Below the pieces are notes generated by a model, which made no database searches, was not told the DNA's origin, and saw nothing but the letters and a program-made list of their open reading frames with translations. The position numbers and the translations under genes are program-made. Positions 41,809 through 42,570 of a DNA stretch of 42,570 bases are shown here, in pieces (position 1 is the first letter of the stretch; each line of letters starts with the position of its first letter). Source of the DNA: Candidatus Bathyarchaeota archaeon BA2 (GTDB lineage Archaea; Thermoproteota; Bathyarchaeia; Bathyarchaeales; Bathyarchaeaceae); contig LIHK01000055.1 in assembly GCA_001399795.1 (NCBI GenBank), positions 22,684 through 65,253 on the forward strand. The letters are read 5' to 3'.

Positions 41809-42570
41809 TTGTATGACCCAGTGACTAGGCATAGGGCGATGGAGAAACTTGTTGTCCACGAAGCGAGGCTTGGTCAGGAAAGGAAGTATTGGCGCTTTCG
41901 ATTCGACCGTTGGTATGGCGGAATCGTAACAGCAGACGTGGTGGGCTGCGGACTCGTCTGCAAATATTGCTGGGTTTCAGATGCGGTGATGTTCCAGCCA
42001 GCTAAAGTTGGGAAATTCTATGGGGCGGATGTTGTTGCCAAAATCTTGGTGAAGATGGCTAAGAAAAGAAACTTGAAGCAGTTGAGGGTGAGCGGTGGGG
42101 AACCAACAATGGGCAAAGGGCATATACTTCAACTTCTTGATAGCCTTGAGGGGCAGTCCCTACTTTTCATTTTGGAAACCAACGGAGTCCTGATTGGGAA
42201 CGACCCTCAATACGCTGAAGATTTATCGAAGTATGGGTTTCTTCACGTTCGAGTCTCCTTAAAGGGATGCGATGAAAAGGAGTTTGCCATGCTGACTGGC
42301 GCAAAACCTGAGGGCTTCACCCTTCAGTTAAAGGCGCTTGAAAACCTTTCGCGGAACGGCGTTAGTTGTCATCCAGCCGTCATGACGTCCTTCTCCACAA
42401 AAGAAAGCCTACAACGCCTCGCCGAGAGGTTAAAGGCTATCAACCCAGAGTTGACCGAAGAGCTGGAATTTGAGGAATTGATTCTGTATCCTAAGGTCAA
42501 GAGGAAAGTCGATGAGTATCGCTTGAAGTATTACAGTGCCTATACGCCTGAGGGGGTCCCCAAAGAACGC
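41809..42570 (+). CDS. Radical SAM protein (cut by the window end)
   Basis: At least 254 residues, incomplete at the C terminus. The TTG start (MYDPVTRHRAMEKLVV) is chosen from the family pattern; in-frame TTG codons at 41788 and 41803 are alternatives. RWYGGIVTADVVGCGLVCKYCW holds the CX3CX2C cluster motif, LRVSGGEPTMGKGHILQLL the SAM-binding GGEP, and LFILETNGVLIG a following strand. The substrate is not clear. The pattern resembles archaeal radical SAM proteins that begin MYDPxxR. Confidence 0.85.
   Translation, partial: MYDPVTRHRAMEKLVVHEARLGQERKYWRFRFDRWYGGIVTADVVGCGLVCKYCWVSDAVMFQPAKVGKFYGADVVAKILVKMAKKRNLKQLRVSGGEPTMGKGHILQLLDSLEGQSLLFILETNGVLIGNDPQYAEDLSKYGFLHVRVSLKGCDEKEFAMLTGAKPEGFTLQLKALENLSRNGVSCHPAVMTSFSTKESLQRLAERLKAINPELTEELEFEELILYPKVKRKVDEYRLKYYSAYTPEGVPKER

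Overview
The window is archaeal. It carries ABCE1/Rli1, the KEOPS subunit Cgi121, a class I lysyl-tRNA synthetase, a short archaeal-type triosephosphate isomerase, the bifunctional FBP aldolase/phosphatase, RHH, PadR and Lrp-type regulators, and tRNAs that contain introns. Together with many TTG starts and moderate GC, this suggests an uncultured TACK-type archaeon, probably Bathyarchaeia. The lineage is my inference and I could not search for it.

Layout. 1-6.1 kb is housekeeping: the 3' part of an intron-containing tRNA (probably Trp), a FUN14-like membrane protein, HtpX, a zinc-ribbon membrane protein, a phosphoribosyltransferase, cgi121, a convergent frameshifted tsaC/sua5 (both t6A genes), and ABCE1. 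6.2-9.3 kb holds an ADP-forming acyl-CoA synthetase alpha subunit, tpiA and a DUF89 phosphatase. 9.4-22.2 kb is a glycogen/sugar cluster: debranching enzyme, GH57 amylase, an unrecognised 451-residue protein, two glycogen-synthase-like glycosyltransferases, GalT, a winged-helix regulator sharing the amylase's C-terminal domain, and FBP aldolase/phosphatase. An ATPase plus small TOPRIM-like pair sits on the opposite strand inside this cluster, flanked by a diverged 46-bp direct repeat that comes from the end of the debranching-enzyme gene. 22.4-27.3 kb has an HDAC-like deacylase, a radical SAM protein, a zinc-ribbon protein, a glycoside-hydrolase-like barrel and small regulators.

27.3-37.7 kb lies between two tRNA-Arg genes (CCG with an intron in the anticodon stem, and GCG). 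It is a patchwork of small regulators, decayed gene pieces (winged-helix, pyruvate-kinase-C-terminal-like, deoC, tRNA-like), the intact argS, an operon of two unknown proteins plus a HEPN protein, an ATGA-coupled small ORF plus HEPN/Abi-like gene, and a nucleotidyltransferase/small-protein pair. 38.1-42.6 kb has class I lysS, a long gene-poor gap with a 37-residue Cys-rich protein and a two-helix membrane gene interrupted by TAG, a nitroreductase, and a radical SAM gene cut by the window end.

How it works together: the central cluster supports gluconeogenic flux (TIM, FBP aldolase/phosphatase) into storage glucan (GalT-type nucleotidyl transfer, two synthases) and its breakdown (debranching enzyme, GH57 amylase). 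The domain-sharing regulator is a plausible local controller. The best candidates for an undescribed system are the ATPase/TOPRIM-like pair (11.5-12.9 kb) and the HEPN-containing operons (32.5-35.4 kb). A recurring feature is a short alternating purine-pyrimidine, often palindromic, GC tract in intergenic gaps, twice directly at a stop codon.
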